Shown here piece after piece: positions 44,729 through 54,558 of a DNA stretch of 64,000 bases (its first letter is position 1; each line of letters starts with the position of its first letter). The DNA comes from Spirochaetota bacterium. Its GTDB lineage: Bacteria; Spirochaetota; UBA4802; JAFGJZ01. A model generated the notes under the pieces. It did not search any database. It saw nothing but the letters and a program-made list of their open reading frames with translations, and had not been told where the DNA came from. A program made the translations under genes and the position numbers. The stretch spans positions 62,001 through 126,000 of the forward strand of contig JAQIBV010000002.1 in assembly GCA_027858855.1 (NCBI GenBank), in the 5' to 3' direction.

Positions 44729-45550
44729 TCATATGGTTTCAGCCTTATCTAAATTATATGCTGATTCATATGTCTTAAGCGGTGGATCATAATCAATTCG
44801 GTTCAGATAGAGTCCTTCGGGTGGTGCGGTTGGCCCTGCTGATCTACGATTACAAGCCTTTAATATTTCTTTTATTGCAGACGGTTCAATAGAATTTTTA
44901 TTAAAAAAATCAATAGTTCCTATAATTATGCGAATCATATTATGAAGGAAAGATTTACCTGTTATCCTTAACAGAATATAATCACCCTCCTTTGTTACAT
45001 CTATATTTGAAATAGTTCGAACTGTCGGCTTGTCTGAAGAAATAGTTTTACAAAAGCTCATAAAATCGTGTTCACCAATTAAATAGCTGCATATCTCACG
45101 TATATAATTCAAATCACATTCTTTTGGCATCCACATAGCACGATCTATAACAAATGGAGATGGAGCAGGGTTGTTATAAATTTTATAAAGATACTCTCTA
45201 GAAACAGCGTGAAAGCGGGAGTGAAAATCAGCAGGTACATTATAGATATTCTTCACTGACAACGAATGGGGGGTAATTCCATTCAAGGCATAAAGAAGAC
45301 GCCGTAATAGTATTTCAGAATTATCATCATAGTGGACAACCTGTGCAAGGGCATGAACACCGGTATCGGTACGTCCCGAAGGATGGATCCGTATATTATA
45401 ACCATAAACGACAGACAAAGCCGACTCAAGTTCACCCTGTACTGAAACAGCGTTTTTTTGATACTGCATTCCCTTAAAGTGTGAACCATCATATTCAACG
45501 AGAAGAGCTAATCGCCGGCAATTTCCTGCTGATCGCGTTCCTGATACCAT
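44729..45550 (-). CDS. truA: tRNA pseudouridine(38-40) synthase TruA
   Basis: 273 residues. Catalytic aspartate lies in SGRTDTGVHALAQVVHYD; the N-terminal LLVEYDGSHFKGMQYQ and the C-terminal SFLHNMIRIIIGT are characteristic. It modifies positions 38-40 of the tRNA anticodon stem. The ATG lies inside the end of the DUF2225 gene (43-bp overlap) with GGAAAA upstream; no shorter in-frame start keeps the conserved first strand well spaced, so overlap is accepted and suggests coupling. Confidence 0.93.
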   Translation of the reverse strand: MVSGTRSAGNCRRLALLVEYDGSHFKGMQYQKNAVSVQGELESALSVVYGYNIRIHPSGRTDTGVHALAQVVHYDDNSEILLRRLLYALNGITPHSLSVKNIYNVPADFHSRFHAVSREYLYKIYNNPAPSPFVIDRAMWMPKECDLNYIREICSYLIGEHDFMSFCKTISSDKPTVRTISNIDVTKEGDYILLRITGKSFLHNMIRIIIGTIDFFNKNSIEPSAIKEILKACNRRSAGPTAPPEGLYLNRIDYDPPLKTYESAYNLDKAETI

Positions 45551-46392
45551 TTTTCCAACATTTCATTCATTTTATCGTACAAGTCGCGCGTCATATCCAA
45601 AATAAGGCTTGGCTTGTTTTTTGAAGATTTTCCCATACCAAAAATTCTGGAGAGGTATCTTTTGGTGTGTTCAAAGTTTTCTATTCTTTTGATTAAGTCA
45701 GGGTTTTTAGAACCTATTTTAACAGTTAGCATGGCGTACATATAAAGCATACCATCATAGCCCCAGTTTTTATCGGTATCCGGACCCAAATGAGGTGCAG
45801 CCGATGCCGGCTCTTTCCCATTTTGAGCAAACTCGAGCGCCCGATCATAGAAGGTATAAGCCTTACCATAAAAGAATATTGAGATTTTTTTATAATTTCT
45901 TTCAGGATACTTCAATGCCAGATCTCCAAAAAGCCAAGCAGCCCTTATAGAACAAATTGAATTTTTAAATGTAGGAGCACAGGACTTATTTCTCATTCCG
46001 TATACATCGACAGCCAAAAGGTAAGATGCAGCTCCAAGTTCAAGATTTCGATCATCTTCAAAATTCAAAGAGCCAAAAAATTTTTTTATTGTATTTACAC
46101 GTGATTGTGCACTGTTTCTAATACGGGTTATTTCATCAGGCTCAAGTTTATCAAAATCACGCTGAAAAGCAGTGTACAAACAGCGTGGACACACGTTCAA
46201 GACGTAGGCCATTGGATAAATAACACCATACTTAGAATTTTTTTCATATTTTCGACGTAATTCATCCGTAAGATTACCCGCAATAAGGCGACCACCACCG
46301 GATAGAAGGTCTTCTCGAAAAAATTCGTACTTACAAATAGGACATTTAGTACTATTTTTTTGATGAAATGAAATACGTTTGGTTTTTTCCAT
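45508..46392 (-). CDS. DUF2225 family protein with CxxC pairs
   Basis: 294 residues, soluble. N-terminal CPICKYEFF and CPRCLYTAF provide two CxxC pairs, likely one zinc site, followed by helical repeats of TPR-like character (AASYLLAVDVYGMRN, AYTFYDRALEFAQNG). This is the DUF2225 pattern, known from spirochaetes and Firmicutes and without assigned function. It heads a unit with truA. Confidence 0.8.
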   Translation of the reverse strand: MEKTKRISFHQKNSTKCPICKYEFFREDLLSGGGRLIAGNLTDELRRKYEKNSKYGVIYPMAYVLNVCPRCLYTAFQRDFDKLEPDEITRIRNSAQSRVNTIKKFFGSLNFEDDRNLELGAASYLLAVDVYGMRNKSCAPTFKNSICSIRAAWLFGDLALKYPERNYKKISIFFYGKAYTFYDRALEFAQNGKEPASAAPHLGPDTDKNWGYDGMLYMYAMLTVKIGSKNPDLIKRIENFEHTKRYLSRIFGMGKSSKNKPSLILDMTRDLYDKMNEMLEKWYQERDQQEIAGD

Positions 46393-46556
46393 ACTGCTCC
46401 TCTACTTTTTGCATTTTTGATTTAGACTATATTAATTCAAGCTATTTTTCAAAATATGTTTAGATAATTGAAATTACCTGCTAAATATATTTTTTGTTAG
46501 GGTCGACAATCTAAATAACTATACTTTTATTATGACTTGAAAACAGGGTAGATAAC

Positions 46557-47558
46557 ATGCATATAAAACATTTGATTTTTATTCTTCTTTTAATGATTCC
46601 AGTATCTTTATATTCCGTATCAAATGCAGTTATATCAAACCAGGATTACCGTTATTCCCTGGAAATTCTTAGAGATCTGAATATTATTATAAGTAACTTT
46701 GGGACAGACAGCGAAAAGGAAGAGTTTCTTAAGATTCGCTCTAACTTTCAAGTTGCCGCCGAACGCCACTATGGTCGTCATTTTGTAAATGTGACATCTC
46801 TTACCTACAAAAAAGAAAAAGCTGAAGAGAGAGAGACTTCGATTGATCTCTTTTATGACCTAAAATTACAGCTTATTGATCTTTATAGCACTCTCTCTGA
46901 ATTTTACATCTTCAGAACTCAGGAGTTACTGGATAGTATTGCTAAAGAATCTACTGATATAATAATTGAATATGGTCGAGGTGGAGGTAAATCAAAATAC
47001 TTTTTTTCACGCCCCATCGACCCTCTAACAGATGTTAAGCCTTATGATGCCGACAAATTTCACTATTTCAGGGTAAGATCTTCTATAGAACAGTATCTCG
47101 ATAGCGGTTATAGATATCTTAACGATGCACGAAGAGTCTTTGACGATGTCGACTATATATATATTATGAGCAAAGAGAGAAAAACAAATCGGGAACTCAG
47201 CTATATTATTGAAAAGCACCGGGCAGCAATAATTCTTGCTCGTCAGTCAAAAGAGTCCGGAATAGAAATATATCGGACTTTAAATGTACATAAAATGACC
47301 GAAATACTTGGAAAGTATGATGTTTCTAACCAAAAGATTCTTCAATTTCCTATATATGATGATAGAATTCCTGAACAGTATAAAGTTGATGCTACAGATA
47401 ATCGAAAATTGCTATTTAGTGTAGAAAAGCAAAGAATAGGAAATTACGACGATCTTAACCCCAAGTCAGCAGAAGAGACAGATCCGAATAACCAAAATAG
47501 GCCCGATAAGAAAGTTGAAACCGACGAAATTGCAGAAGAAGAATTGGAGACGGAGTAG
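46557..47558 (+). CDS. Exported protein of unknown function
   Basis: 333 residues with a signal peptide (MHIKHLIFILLLMIPVSLYS). The mature part is helical, Tyr- and charge-rich (QDYRYSLEILRDLNIIISNF, RSSIEQYLDSGYRYLNDARR), and ends in a disordered Glu/Asp tail (VETDEIAEEELETE). No family recognised. Single gene between two reverse-strand units, with a ribosome binding site AGGGTAG and a shared terminator after it. Confidence 0.7.
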   Translation: MHIKHLIFILLLMIPVSLYSVSNAVISNQDYRYSLEILRDLNIIISNFGTDSEKEEFLKIRSNFQVAAERHYGRHFVNVTSLTYKKEKAEERETSIDLFYDLKLQLIDLYSTLSEFYIFRTQELLDSIAKESTDIIIEYGRGGGKSKYFFSRPIDPLTDVKPYDADKFHYFRVRSSIEQYLDSGYRYLNDARRVFDDVDYIYIMSKERKTNRELSYIIEKHRAAIILARQSKESGIEIYRTLNVHKMTEILGKYDVSNQKILQFPIYDDRIPEQYKVDATDNRKLLFSVEKQRIGNYDDLNPKSAEETDPNNQNRPDKKVETDEIAEEELETE

Positions 47559-47615
47559 AACCAGGAATAGGACAATGTGATTATGAGTCGTTAACTGCAG
47601 ATAAAAATAAGAAAT

Positions 47616-47655
47616 ATATAAGAAAAGCTCCTTAAATTAGGAGCTTTTCTTATAT
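47616..47655. terminator. Bidirectional terminator, perfect 17-bp stem
   Basis: ATATAAGAAAAGCTCCT pairs perfectly with AGGAGCTTTTCTTATAT around TAAATT. A-rich and T-rich lower stems give a U-tract in either direction, so it serves both the exported-protein gene and the end of the ribosomal cluster after rplQ. Confidence 0.9.
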
Positions 47656-47674
47656 TAAAAATTTTAAAATATTT

Positions 47675-48070
47675 CTATGCTTCTTCGACTTTTGAATCAA
47701 CCAGTTCTATTATAGCTTTATCAGCCGCATCACCGGCACGCTTATTACCAAGAAGATATATTCGCGTATATCCACCCTTACGGTCTTTAACACGTTTTGC
47801 AATATCATCAAAAAGTTTAGCAACTACATCACGATCTTTAATTGTTTTCATAACTTCACGCTTATTATGAAGCGCAGCTGCATCAGTTGCAGTAAGATTC
47901 TTCTTTGCACGTGTAATCATCTTTTCAGAATAAGATTGAAGAATCTTAGCCTTTTGCTTTGTTGTTACAATCCTTTCATGCTGAATCAAAGATGTAATCA
48001 TATTGGCAATCATTGCCTTACGGTGGGCTGATGTTCGTCCCAATTGCTTTACATTATTTAACTTTCTCAT
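47675..48070 (-). CDS. rplQ: 50S ribosomal protein L17
   Basis: 131 residues beginning MRKLNNVKQLGRTSAHRKAM, the standard L17 opening, with the usual HERIVTTKQKAK segment. Last gene of the ribosomal cluster, 13 bp after rpoA and just before the shared terminator. Confidence 0.97.
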   Translation of the reverse strand: MRKLNNVKQLGRTSAHRKAMIANMITSLIQHERIVTTKQKAKILQSYSEKMITRAKKNLTATDAAALHNKREVMKTIKDRDVVAKLFDDIAKRVKDRKGGYTRIYLLGNKRAGDAADKAIIELVDSKVEEA

Positions 48071-48083
48071 GTCAGTTCTCCCG

Positions 48084-49046
48084 TCAGTCCTTCAGGCCTA
48101 AATTAAGATTCTTCTCATCAAGTTTAACCTTAATTTCATCAAAAACCTGATCACTTATATGTTTCGATTTATACAGTTCGTCCTCAGTTTTGCGAACTAA
48201 CTGTTCAAGATTAGAAATTTCTAAACTACGCAAAGTATTGTAGGTTCGAACCGAAAATTCCATCTCGTCAATAGATTTCGAAAGAAGAGTCTTCATCTTT
48301 TCAAGATTCTCGTCAACTACTTCGACTTCATCATCCAACTCTTCTTCAAAATTAATGAAAATTGTCATATGATCTTTAATAATTTTTGCAGCCTGGGCAA
48401 GTGCATCATCAGGCTTTATTGAGCCATCAGTCCAGATCTCGAGCTCAAGACGATCATAGTCAGTTCTTTGACCCACACGCGTATCAGAAACAGTAGAATT
48501 AACCTTTACAACTGGTGTGAAAATAGCATCAACAGGAATAACACCTATTATATCTACATTATCCATTTCTGCAGGTACATATCCACGACCTTTTTCAATC
48601 TGAACCTCAATATCAATTTTGCCATTTTCTTCAAGAGAAGCAATATGATGTTCGGGGTTCATTATCTCAATATCAGAATCAATATCAAAATCTGCACCGG
48701 TGAATGTACCCGGCCCCTCTTTTACTACATGCAAAACCTTACGAATATCCTCATTAAACTTAAAACGTAATTTCTTTAAATTCAGGATAATACGGGTAAC
48801 ATCCTCGAAAACACCATCAATAGTAGAAAACTCATGACTGATGCCATCGATTTTCACAGCGGTAATAGCCGCTCCTTCGATAGAAGAAAGAAGTACACGA
48901 CGCAAAGAATTACCGACAGTTGTGCCATATCCCCGTTCAAAAGGCTCGGCAACAAACTTTCCATAATTACTGGTAAGTTCGTTATGTTCAAAAGCTATCT
49001 TACTTGGCCTTTTAAAACCCTTTAACAAATTTTTGGGAGCCATCAA
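48084..49046 (-). CDS. rpoA: RNA polymerase alpha subunit
   Basis: 320 residues. N-terminal dimerisation domain with VAEPFERGYGTTVGNSLRRV and the C-terminal domain with SVRTYNTLRSLEISNLEQLV, which binds UP elements and activators. The linker between domains is acidic (EEELDDEVEVVDENLEKM). First residues are MMAPKNLLKGF, so a second ATG directly follows the first. Located between rpsD and rplQ as in most bacteria. Confidence 0.97.
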   Translation of the reverse strand: MMAPKNLLKGFKRPSKIAFEHNELTSNYGKFVAEPFERGYGTTVGNSLRRVLLSSIEGAAITAVKIDGISHEFSTIDGVFEDVTRIILNLKKLRFKFNEDIRKVLHVVKEGPGTFTGADFDIDSDIEIMNPEHHIASLEENGKIDIEVQIEKGRGYVPAEMDNVDIIGVIPVDAIFTPVVKVNSTVSDTRVGQRTDYDRLELEIWTDGSIKPDDALAQAAKIIKDHMTIFINFEEELDDEVEVVDENLEKMKTLLSKSIDEMEFSVRTYNTLRSLEISNLEQLVRKTEDELYKSKHISDQVFDEIKVKLDEKNLNLGLKD

Positions 49047-49075
49047 TAAACCTCCAGGACAATGGCGATTGTTTT

Positions 49076-49705
49076 TTACTTAGAATAAAGTTCAACTACC
49101 AACTGCTCGTTGAAACTCATCTTAATATCATCACGCTTTGGCAATCTTGTCACACTGCCTTTTTTATTATCATAATCAACATCAAGCCATTCAGGTTTAG
49201 AGCTAATAGCCTTGGAAAGCTTAATTGCTTCTGTAACAGTAACATTTTCTAAAAACTTATCATCAAGACTGATTGCCGAACCTTCTTTAACACGATAAGA
49301 AGCGATATCAACACGTTTGCCATTAACAAGAATATGACCATGTTGAACAAGCTGACGAGCCATGTTTCTTGAAGAAGCGAGACCCATACGATATATTACA
49401 TTATCAAGTCTACGCTCAAGTAATGAGAGCATGTTTTCACCGGTAACACCCTTCATACGATTAGCTTCCTGGAAAACAAGACGAAACTGTTTTTCTAATA
49501 CACCATAAGTTTTACGAATTTTCTGCTTCTCGCGAAGCTGAATACCATATTCCGACAACTTGGTTCTACGTTTCTTCTGCGGCCCTGGTGGATATTTTTT
49601 CTTTTTTATTGAACATTTTTCTGTAAGACATCTCTGTCCCTTAAGTAAAAGAGGCATTCCCTCTCGTCTGCAAATTTTACAGGATGGTCCAGTATATTTA
49701 GCCAT
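49076..49705 (-). CDS. rpsD: 30S ribosomal protein S4
   Basis: 209 residues from the ATG at 49705 (MAKYTGPSCKICRREG); an upstream in-frame start would overlap rpsK and adds 15 unrelated residues. N-terminal CKICRREG and CLTEKC give four cysteines, the zinc-binding S4 form. S4 RNA-binding domain with RLDNVIYRMGLASS and GHILVNGKRVDI. It nucleates 30S assembly and in some bacteria represses the alpha operon. Confidence 0.96.
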   Translation of the reverse strand: MAKYTGPSCKICRREGMPLLLKGQRCLTEKCSIKKKKYPPGPQKKRRTKLSEYGIQLREKQKIRKTYGVLEKQFRLVFQEANRMKGVTGENMLSLLERRLDNVIYRMGLASSRNMARQLVQHGHILVNGKRVDIASYRVKEGSAISLDDKFLENVTVTEAIKLSKAISSKPEWLDVDYDNKKGSVTRLPKRDDIKMSFNEQLVVELYSK

Positions 49706-49719
49706 AATTGTACTCCGTA

Positions 49720-50103
49720 TTATACTCTTCGTTTTTTCCGCGGTCTGCAACCATTATGCGGAACGGTTGTTTTATCAATAATTTTTACAATATCAAGACC
49801 CGTTTGAGCAAGCGAACGAATAGCTGATTCGCGACCAATACCCGGTCCCTTAACATAAACATCAATAGTTTTCATTCCTGCGCCATCAATAGCTTTTTGA
49901 GCCGCATTTTTAGCCGCCATCTGAGCAGCGTATGGAGTAGATTTACGTGAGCCCTTAAAACCTTCTCCACCAGAGGATGCCCATGAGATAATATTACCAA
50001 CCATGTCGGTAATAGATATAATTGTATTATTATAAGTAGCTTTAATATAACAACGACCTATAGGTACGTTTTTCTTTTCCCGTTTTTTACTTTTTTGTTT
50101 CAC
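49720..50103 (-). CDS. rpsK: 30S ribosomal protein S11
   Basis: 127 residues; [19 protein letters not shown] and the C-terminal [18 protein letters not shown] are invariant S11 features. Sits 11 bp after rpsM. Confidence 0.97.
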   Translation of the reverse strand: MKQKSKKREKKNVPIGRCYIKATYNNTIISITDMVGNIISWASSGGEGFKGSRKSTPYAAQMAAKNAAQKAIDGAGMKTIDVYVKGPGIGRESAIRSLAQTGLDIVKIIDKTTVPHNGCRPRKKRRV

Positions 50104-50114
50104 GGAAGTTCTCC

Positions 50115-50477
50115 TTATTTCTTAAATGATCCTTTTCGGTTATTCTTTCGTGTACGCGCGTTATTTTTAGTGTTTTGTCCACGTACTGGAAGACCTCTTC
50201 TGTGACGAAGTCCACGGTAACAGCCAATATCCATCAAACGCTTAATATTAATCGCAACTTCAGAACGAAGTTCACCTTCAACTTTCTTTGTCTCATTTAT
50301 TGTCTGACGTAAAGAGTTAATCTCATCATCAGTTAAATCTTTCGCGCGTGTATTTGGATTAATACCGGTTTTAGATAATATTAGCTTTGAAGTAGTTAAA
50401 CCGATGCCGAAAATATATGTTAAAGCAATTTCAATGCGCTTATTATTCGGCAAATCAACTCCGGAAATACGTGCCAT
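50115..50477 (-). CDS. rpsM: 30S ribosomal protein S13
   Basis: 120 residues; opens [20 protein letters not shown] and ends with the basic [18 protein letters not shown] tail that reaches the P-site tRNA. First gene downstream of rpmJ. Confidence 0.97.
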   Translation of the reverse strand: MARISGVDLPNNKRIEIALTYIFGIGLTTSKLILSKTGINPNTRAKDLTDDEINSLRQTINETKKVEGELRSEVAINIKRLMDIGCYRGLRHRRGLPVRGQNTKNNARTRKNNRKGSFKK

Positions 50478-50493
50478 ATTTATTCACCAATCC

Positions 50494-50625
50494 TTATTTT
50501 TTAACAGTTCTTATTTTTTGTCTTTGTTTGTGACGAGGATTTTTACATATTACACGTACAATCCCATGTCGCTTTATTACCTGACAATCACTGCATACTT
50601 TTTTTACAGAAACCCGAACTTTCAT
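50494..50625 (-). CDS. rpmJ: 50S ribosomal protein L36 (zinc form, extended)
   Basis: A short 43-codon gene read from the ATG at 50625. [20 protein letters not shown] opens the protein, and the zinc ligands are Cys11, Cys14, Cys27 and His32. L36 usually ends at 37-38 residues after the RHKQRQ segment; here KIRTVKK extends it by about five basic residues. It lies between infA and rpsM as expected. Confidence 0.95.
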   Translation of the reverse strand: MKVRVSVKKVCSDCQVIKRHGIVRVICKNPRHKQRQKIRTVKK

Positions 50626-50639
50626 CTTTTCTGCCTCAT

Positions 50640-50858
50640 CTATTTTGATCTATAAGTTATTCTTCCGCGAGTTAAATCATATGGGGACAACTCAACAGTT
50701 ACTTTATCACCGGGAAGAATACGAATATAGTGCATTCTCATTTTCCCAGAAATATGAGCGAGAACAACATGGTCATTCTCTAATTTCACGCGAAACATCG
50801 CGTTTGGAAGTGTCTCTACTACTATACCCTCTATTTCTATTGGTTCTTCTTTTGCCAT
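50640..50858 (-). CDS. infA: Translation initiation factor IF-1
   Basis: 72 residues, an OB-fold protein that occupies the A site during initiation. [20 protein letters not shown] and the C-terminal [12 protein letters not shown] are standard. The ATG at 50858 is preceded by TAGGAA; a TTG two codons earlier is less likely. Confidence 0.96.
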   Translation of the reverse strand: MAKEEPIEIEGIVVETLPNAMFRVKLENDHVVLAHISGKMRMHYIRILPGDKVTVELSPYDLTRGRITYRSK

Positions 50859-50871
50859 GTACAATTCCTAC

Positions 50872-51636
50872 CTAATTAAAATTAATTCCTCGTGTTAGTA
50901 TTTTTGCTTTTCCATCAATAACAGCAACTGTATGTTCGAAATGTGCCGAATACCTTGAATCGGCAGTTACAACAGTCCAATTATCATCCAAAACATCAAT
51001 ATCAGAGGTACCGGCATTTATCATAGGCTCAATAGCAAAAACCATCCCTTCAGAAATACGAGGTCCGCGACCTGCTTTACCATAATTGGGAATCGAAGGC
51101 TCCTCGTGAAGATTCAAGCCTATTCCATGTCCGCTGAACTCCCGGACTGGTTTAAAACCAAACTTAGTAACATACGACTCAACCGCATGAGAAATATCAG
51201 AAACACGGTTATCTATTGTAACAGAAGCAATCGCTTTATATAGTGACTCTTTTGTTACATCTAAAAGCTTCTGAACAGAAGCATCAATCAGCCCGACAGA
51301 AACTGTTCTTGCAGAATCACCAAAAAAACCGTCTACAATTACTCCAAAGTCCATACCAACTATATCCCCCGCCTTTAAAATACAATCTTTACGTGGAATA
51401 CCGTGAATAACTTCGTCATTAACAGAAGTACACACTGTTGCGGGAAAACCACCGTAATTCAGGAAAGCCGACTTTACCTTATGAGCTTTAATGAACTTTC
51501 GAGCATGTTGATCGATTTCAAAGGTAGAGATACCTTCTACAATTTTGCTCTCTAATTCGTCAAGAATATTTGCAGTTATAAGAGCAGCGTTTTCAATTTT
51601 TTTCAATTGATCTTTTGTATATATATAAATACTCAC
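50872..51636 (-). CDS. map: Methionine aminopeptidase, type I
   Basis: 254 residues. The five metal ligands can be placed: Asp in GMDFGVIVDGFFGDSART (two), His in GHGIGLNLHEEP, Glu in FAIEPMIN and the final Glu in HFEHTVAVID. Removes the initiator methionine. Starts at GTG; AGAAG is 6 nt upstream. It follows secY by 18 bp, with adk absent from this gap. Confidence 0.95.
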   Translation of the reverse strand: MSIYIYTKDQLKKIENAALITANILDELESKIVEGISTFEIDQHARKFIKAHKVKSAFLNYGGFPATVCTSVNDEVIHGIPRKDCILKAGDIVGMDFGVIVDGFFGDSARTVSVGLIDASVQKLLDVTKESLYKAIASVTIDNRVSDISHAVESYVTKFGFKPVREFSGHGIGLNLHEEPSIPNYGKAGRGPRISEGMVFAIEPMINAGTSDIDVLDDNWTVVTADSRYSAHFEHTVAVIDGKAKILTRGINFN

Positions 51637-51654
51637 TAAATTCTTCTCAATACC

Positions 51655-52995
51655 TTAACGACGTCCCTTCATCCGGCCTTTCTTAAAGAATCCATCATAA
51701 TGACGCATTTTCAATTGAGATTCGACCTGCTTCAAAGTATCAAGAGCAACACCAACGATAATCATGAGTGAAGTTCCACCAAACATATAAGCCATTGAAG
51801 GAGAAACCTCATTCGGGAAAAGTCGTAAAATCAAATCAGGCGTAATAGCAATAAAGGCCAGAAAAAGCGCACCGGTTAATGTAATTCGGTTAAGAATTTT
51901 TGTTAAATATTCAGCTGTTGCTGAACCGGGGCGAATGCCTGGAATAAACCCCTGGTTTCTTTTAAGATTTTTCGCAACATCCTCTGTATTAAAGGCTATT
52001 GAAGCATAAAAGAAGGCGAAAAAGAGAATCAGTACAGAATATACTATAAGATAAGGGATTTGACCCGGTGAAAGAAAATACTGGATCTTATCCAGAATCG
52101 GATGACTATCTTTAAATATTGGCAGGCTTGTTAAAACCTGTGGAAACTGCATTATTGCAACACCAAAGATAATAGGCATTACATTACCAGCATTTATAGG
52201 TATAGGGAGTGTCTGAGAACTAACACGTCCACCCATCTGACGCTTACCAAACTGAAGCGGAATATTGCGACGACCGAGCGTCAGAAGTATTGCACCGGCA
52301 ACAATTGCCAGAAAAACAACAAGTAGCATAATGAATACTATAGGTTCAGAACGGTTAATAATGCGTCGTGATGTATCAACAATTGCTGATGGAAATCGGA
52401 CAATGATACCGGCAAATATTAGAAGAGAAATTCCATTACCGATTCCATGTTCAGTGATAAGCTCGCCCATCCACACCAGAATAATTGTTCCAGTAGTAAT
52501 AGTTAACGCAGTTAAGGTATAAAAAGCAAAATCAGACTGCATATCAACTATATTCCCATACCCAGGGACAACCTGAGCTTTAAGAAATACAGAAATACTT
52601 GTAGATTGAACAAAACAGAGAAAAACAGTTAGGTATTTTGTCCATTTCTGAATCTTTTTTCTGCCTTCGGGCCCCTCTTTTGCAATCTTTTCTATAGATG
52701 GGACGATAACCTGAAGCAGCTGAAAAACGATCGAAGCTGTAATATAGGGCATAATTCCCAATGCAAAAACGGTAAAACGTGTTAACGCTCCACCGGAAAA
52801 GAGATCAAAAAACTTAAGAAGTCCACCCGCTCCGCTTTGAGAAGCTTTCTCGAAAAAAGCAGCCAAAGCCTCAACGTTTATTCCTGGAATCGGTATGTGA
52901 GCACCAACTCTAAAAATAAGCAGAATAAAAAGAGTAAAAAGAATCTTTTTACGTATTTCAGCAACTTTAAAGATATTTACAAGTACATTTGACAT
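51655..52995 (-). CDS. secY: Protein translocase subunit SecY
   Basis: 446 residues with ten membrane helices. PIPGINVEAL after helix 1, the plug-like region FFDLFSGGALTRFTVFALGI, GIGNGISLLIFAGI and the cytoplasmic loop NRGFIPGIRPG-type stretch (NQGFIPGIRPGSATAEYL) are all present. Forms the membrane channel with SecE. Last gene of the spc part of the cluster. Confidence 0.97.
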   Translation of the reverse strand: MSNVLVNIFKVAEIRKKILFTLFILLIFRVGAHIPIPGINVEALAAFFEKASQSGAGGLLKFFDLFSGGALTRFTVFALGIMPYITASIVFQLLQVIVPSIEKIAKEGPEGRKKIQKWTKYLTVFLCFVQSTSISVFLKAQVVPGYGNIVDMQSDFAFYTLTALTITTGTIILVWMGELITEHGIGNGISLLIFAGIIVRFPSAIVDTSRRIINRSEPIVFIMLLVVFLAIVAGAILLTLGRRNIPLQFGKRQMGGRVSSQTLPIPINAGNVMPIIFGVAIMQFPQVLTSLPIFKDSHPILDKIQYFLSPGQIPYLIVYSVLILFFAFFYASIAFNTEDVAKNLKRNQGFIPGIRPGSATAEYLTKILNRITLTGALFLAFIAITPDLILRLFPNEVSPSMAYMFGGTSLMIIVGVALDTLKQVESQLKMRHYDGFFKKGRMKGRR

Positions 52996-53005
52996 GAAGA
53001 TTCCC

Positions 53006-53443
53006 TTATCTTACCGAAATTTTGCCACCGGCTTTTTCTATTTTTTCTTTTACAGTTTCAGAGAAGGCATCTGCTAAAACAGTAAATGATTTATCACAGT
53101 TACCTTTACCAAGAATTTTGATTAGTTGGTCTTTATCACGAATAAGACCTTTAGATTCAAGGAGTTCAGGAGTAATATCTGTTTCAGATAGTTTATTCAA
53201 TCGTTCAAGATTAACAAGCTGATAATTTGTTGTGAAATTAGAGTTGTTGAATCCCCGTTTTGGAATACGACGCATCAAAGGTAGCTGACCACCCTCAAAC
53301 CAGGCACGGTGAGTCGAACCCGAACGACACATCTGTCCGTTCATTCCACGACTTGATGTTTTACCACAACCACTGGACATACCACGTCCAACTCGCTTTC
53401 TGCTTTTGACTGAATCAGGTTTTTTTAAGGTATATGATTCCAT
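53006..53443 (-). CDS. rplO: 50S ribosomal protein L15
   Basis: 145 residues from the ATG at 53443 (MESYTLKKPDSVKSRKRVGR), chosen because it aligns with the usual L15 beginning and has AAGTGAG upstream; a GTG four codons earlier is possible. The glycine/arginine-rich RGMSSGCGKTSSRGMNGQ segment is typical. It lies 10 bp before secY. Confidence 0.95.
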   Translation of the reverse strand: MESYTLKKPDSVKSRKRVGRGMSSGCGKTSSRGMNGQMCRSGSTHRAWFEGGQLPLMRRIPKRGFNNSNFTTNYQLVNLERLNKLSETDITPELLESKGLIRDKDQLIKILGKGNCDKSFTVLADAFSETVKEKIEKAGGKISVR

Positions 53444-53461
53444 TATAACACTCACTTACAT

Positions 53462-53641
53462 TTATTCTGCTGAAACTTCAACCAGATGCTTAACCTTATC
53501 CACCATTCCGCGAATAACGGCATTGTCATCATGTAAACGTTCAGCACTAATTTTTCGTAAACCAAGAGCACGAAGCGTTTTGCGCTGCAGAGGTTTTCGG
53601 CCAATTCCACTCTTAACCTGTTTAATTTTCAATTTAGACAT
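53462..53641 (-). CDS. rpmD: 50S ribosomal protein L30
   Basis: A 59-codon gene, MSKLKIKQVKSGIGRKPLQR and so on, ending VEVSAE. The KSGIGRKPLQRKTLRALGL core identifies L30, normally about 60 residues. It lies between rpsE and rplO as in the standard spc order. Confidence 0.95.
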   Translation of the reverse strand: MSKLKIKQVKSGIGRKPLQRKTLRALGLRKISAERLHDDNAVIRGMVDKVKHLVEVSAE

Positions 53642-53650
53642 GATTATAAC

Positions 53651-54178
53651 CTACGCTTCCCAAAGTTTATTAAGAGTAATTTCTCTCATATCTGCTACTT
53701 CTTTAAGACTTCTAAGCTTCAAAAGTCCGTTGAGCGTAGCTTTGACAATATTGATCGGATTACGTGACCCATTTGATTTAGCCAGTATATCAGAAACTCC
53801 GGCCTTTTCGAGTACAGCGCGAACACTACCACCCGCTATGATTCCGGTACCAGGTGTTGCGGGTTTAAGGATAACCCGAGCTGATTTATATTCACCAATA
53901 ACCTGGTGAGGAATAGTAGAATTGCGAAGATTGACTTTGAAAACCTCTTTCTTTCCACATTCAACGCTTTTTCGAATAGCATCAGGAACTTCATTGGCCT
54001 TACCAAAACCAACACCAACATGTCCATTACCGTCCCCAACAACAGCAAGAGCGCTAAAAGAGAATCTTCGTCCACCCTTAACAACTTTAGCAACACGGTT
54101 GATAAGAACAATCTTCTCTTCGAGCTCCATGCCTGTACCGTTAACTCTTCTTTTTTTAGACATACTTTTATTCATCAT
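53651..54178 (-). CDS. rpsE: 30S ribosomal protein S5
   Basis: 175 residues from the ATG at 54178, which has AAGGA at 5 nt; a slightly earlier ATG leaves no room for the ribosome binding site. [20 protein letters not shown] and [20 protein letters not shown] are diagnostic. Contributes to decoding accuracy. Confidence 0.96.
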   Translation of the reverse strand: MMNKSMSKKRRVNGTGMELEEKIVLINRVAKVVKGGRRFSFSALAVVGDGNGHVGVGFGKANEVPDAIRKSVECGKKEVFKVNLRNSTIPHQVIGEYKSARVILKPATPGTGIIAGGSVRAVLEKAGVSDILAKSNGSRNPINIVKATLNGLLKLRSLKEVADMREITLNKLWEA

Positions 54179-54186
54179 AGTCATCC

Positions 54187-54555
54187 TTATAGTTCAATTC
54201 CATTTTCTCGTACTGAATCGGCAAAAGCCTTAACTTTACCATGATACAAATAACCGTTTCTATCGAAGAAAAGTCGTGAGATACCTTTTTCTTTTGCCAG
54301 ATCCGCGATCATTTTTCCAAGAAGTTTAGCATTTTCAATATTACAAAGGCCTTTCTTACCGGAAAATTCTTTGGATAAGGTCGAAATTCCAACCAGGGTA
54401 ACTTTTTCAGCATCATCTATAATCTGAGCATAAAGTGACTTGTTTGATCGATATAAACAAAGTCGTTTACGCGAAGAATCATCAGTTTTAATTTTATTTT
54501 TAACACGGAGTCGACGCTTTATATAACGACGCCCCTTAGCACTTACATTTTTCAT
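54187..54555 (-). CDS. rplR: 50S ribosomal protein L18
   Basis: 122 residues; binds 5S r[23 protein letters not shown] near the start and [20 protein letters not shown] near the end are typical. Its stop is followed closely by the rpsE ribosome binding site. Confidence 0.96.
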   Translation of the reverse strand: MKNVSAKGRRYIKRRLRVKNKIKTDDSSRKRLCLYRSNKSLYAQIIDDAEKVTLVGISTLSKEFSGKKGLCNIENAKLLGKMIADLAKEKGISRLFFDRNGYLYHGKVKAFADSVRENGIEL

Positions 54556-54558
54556 ATT

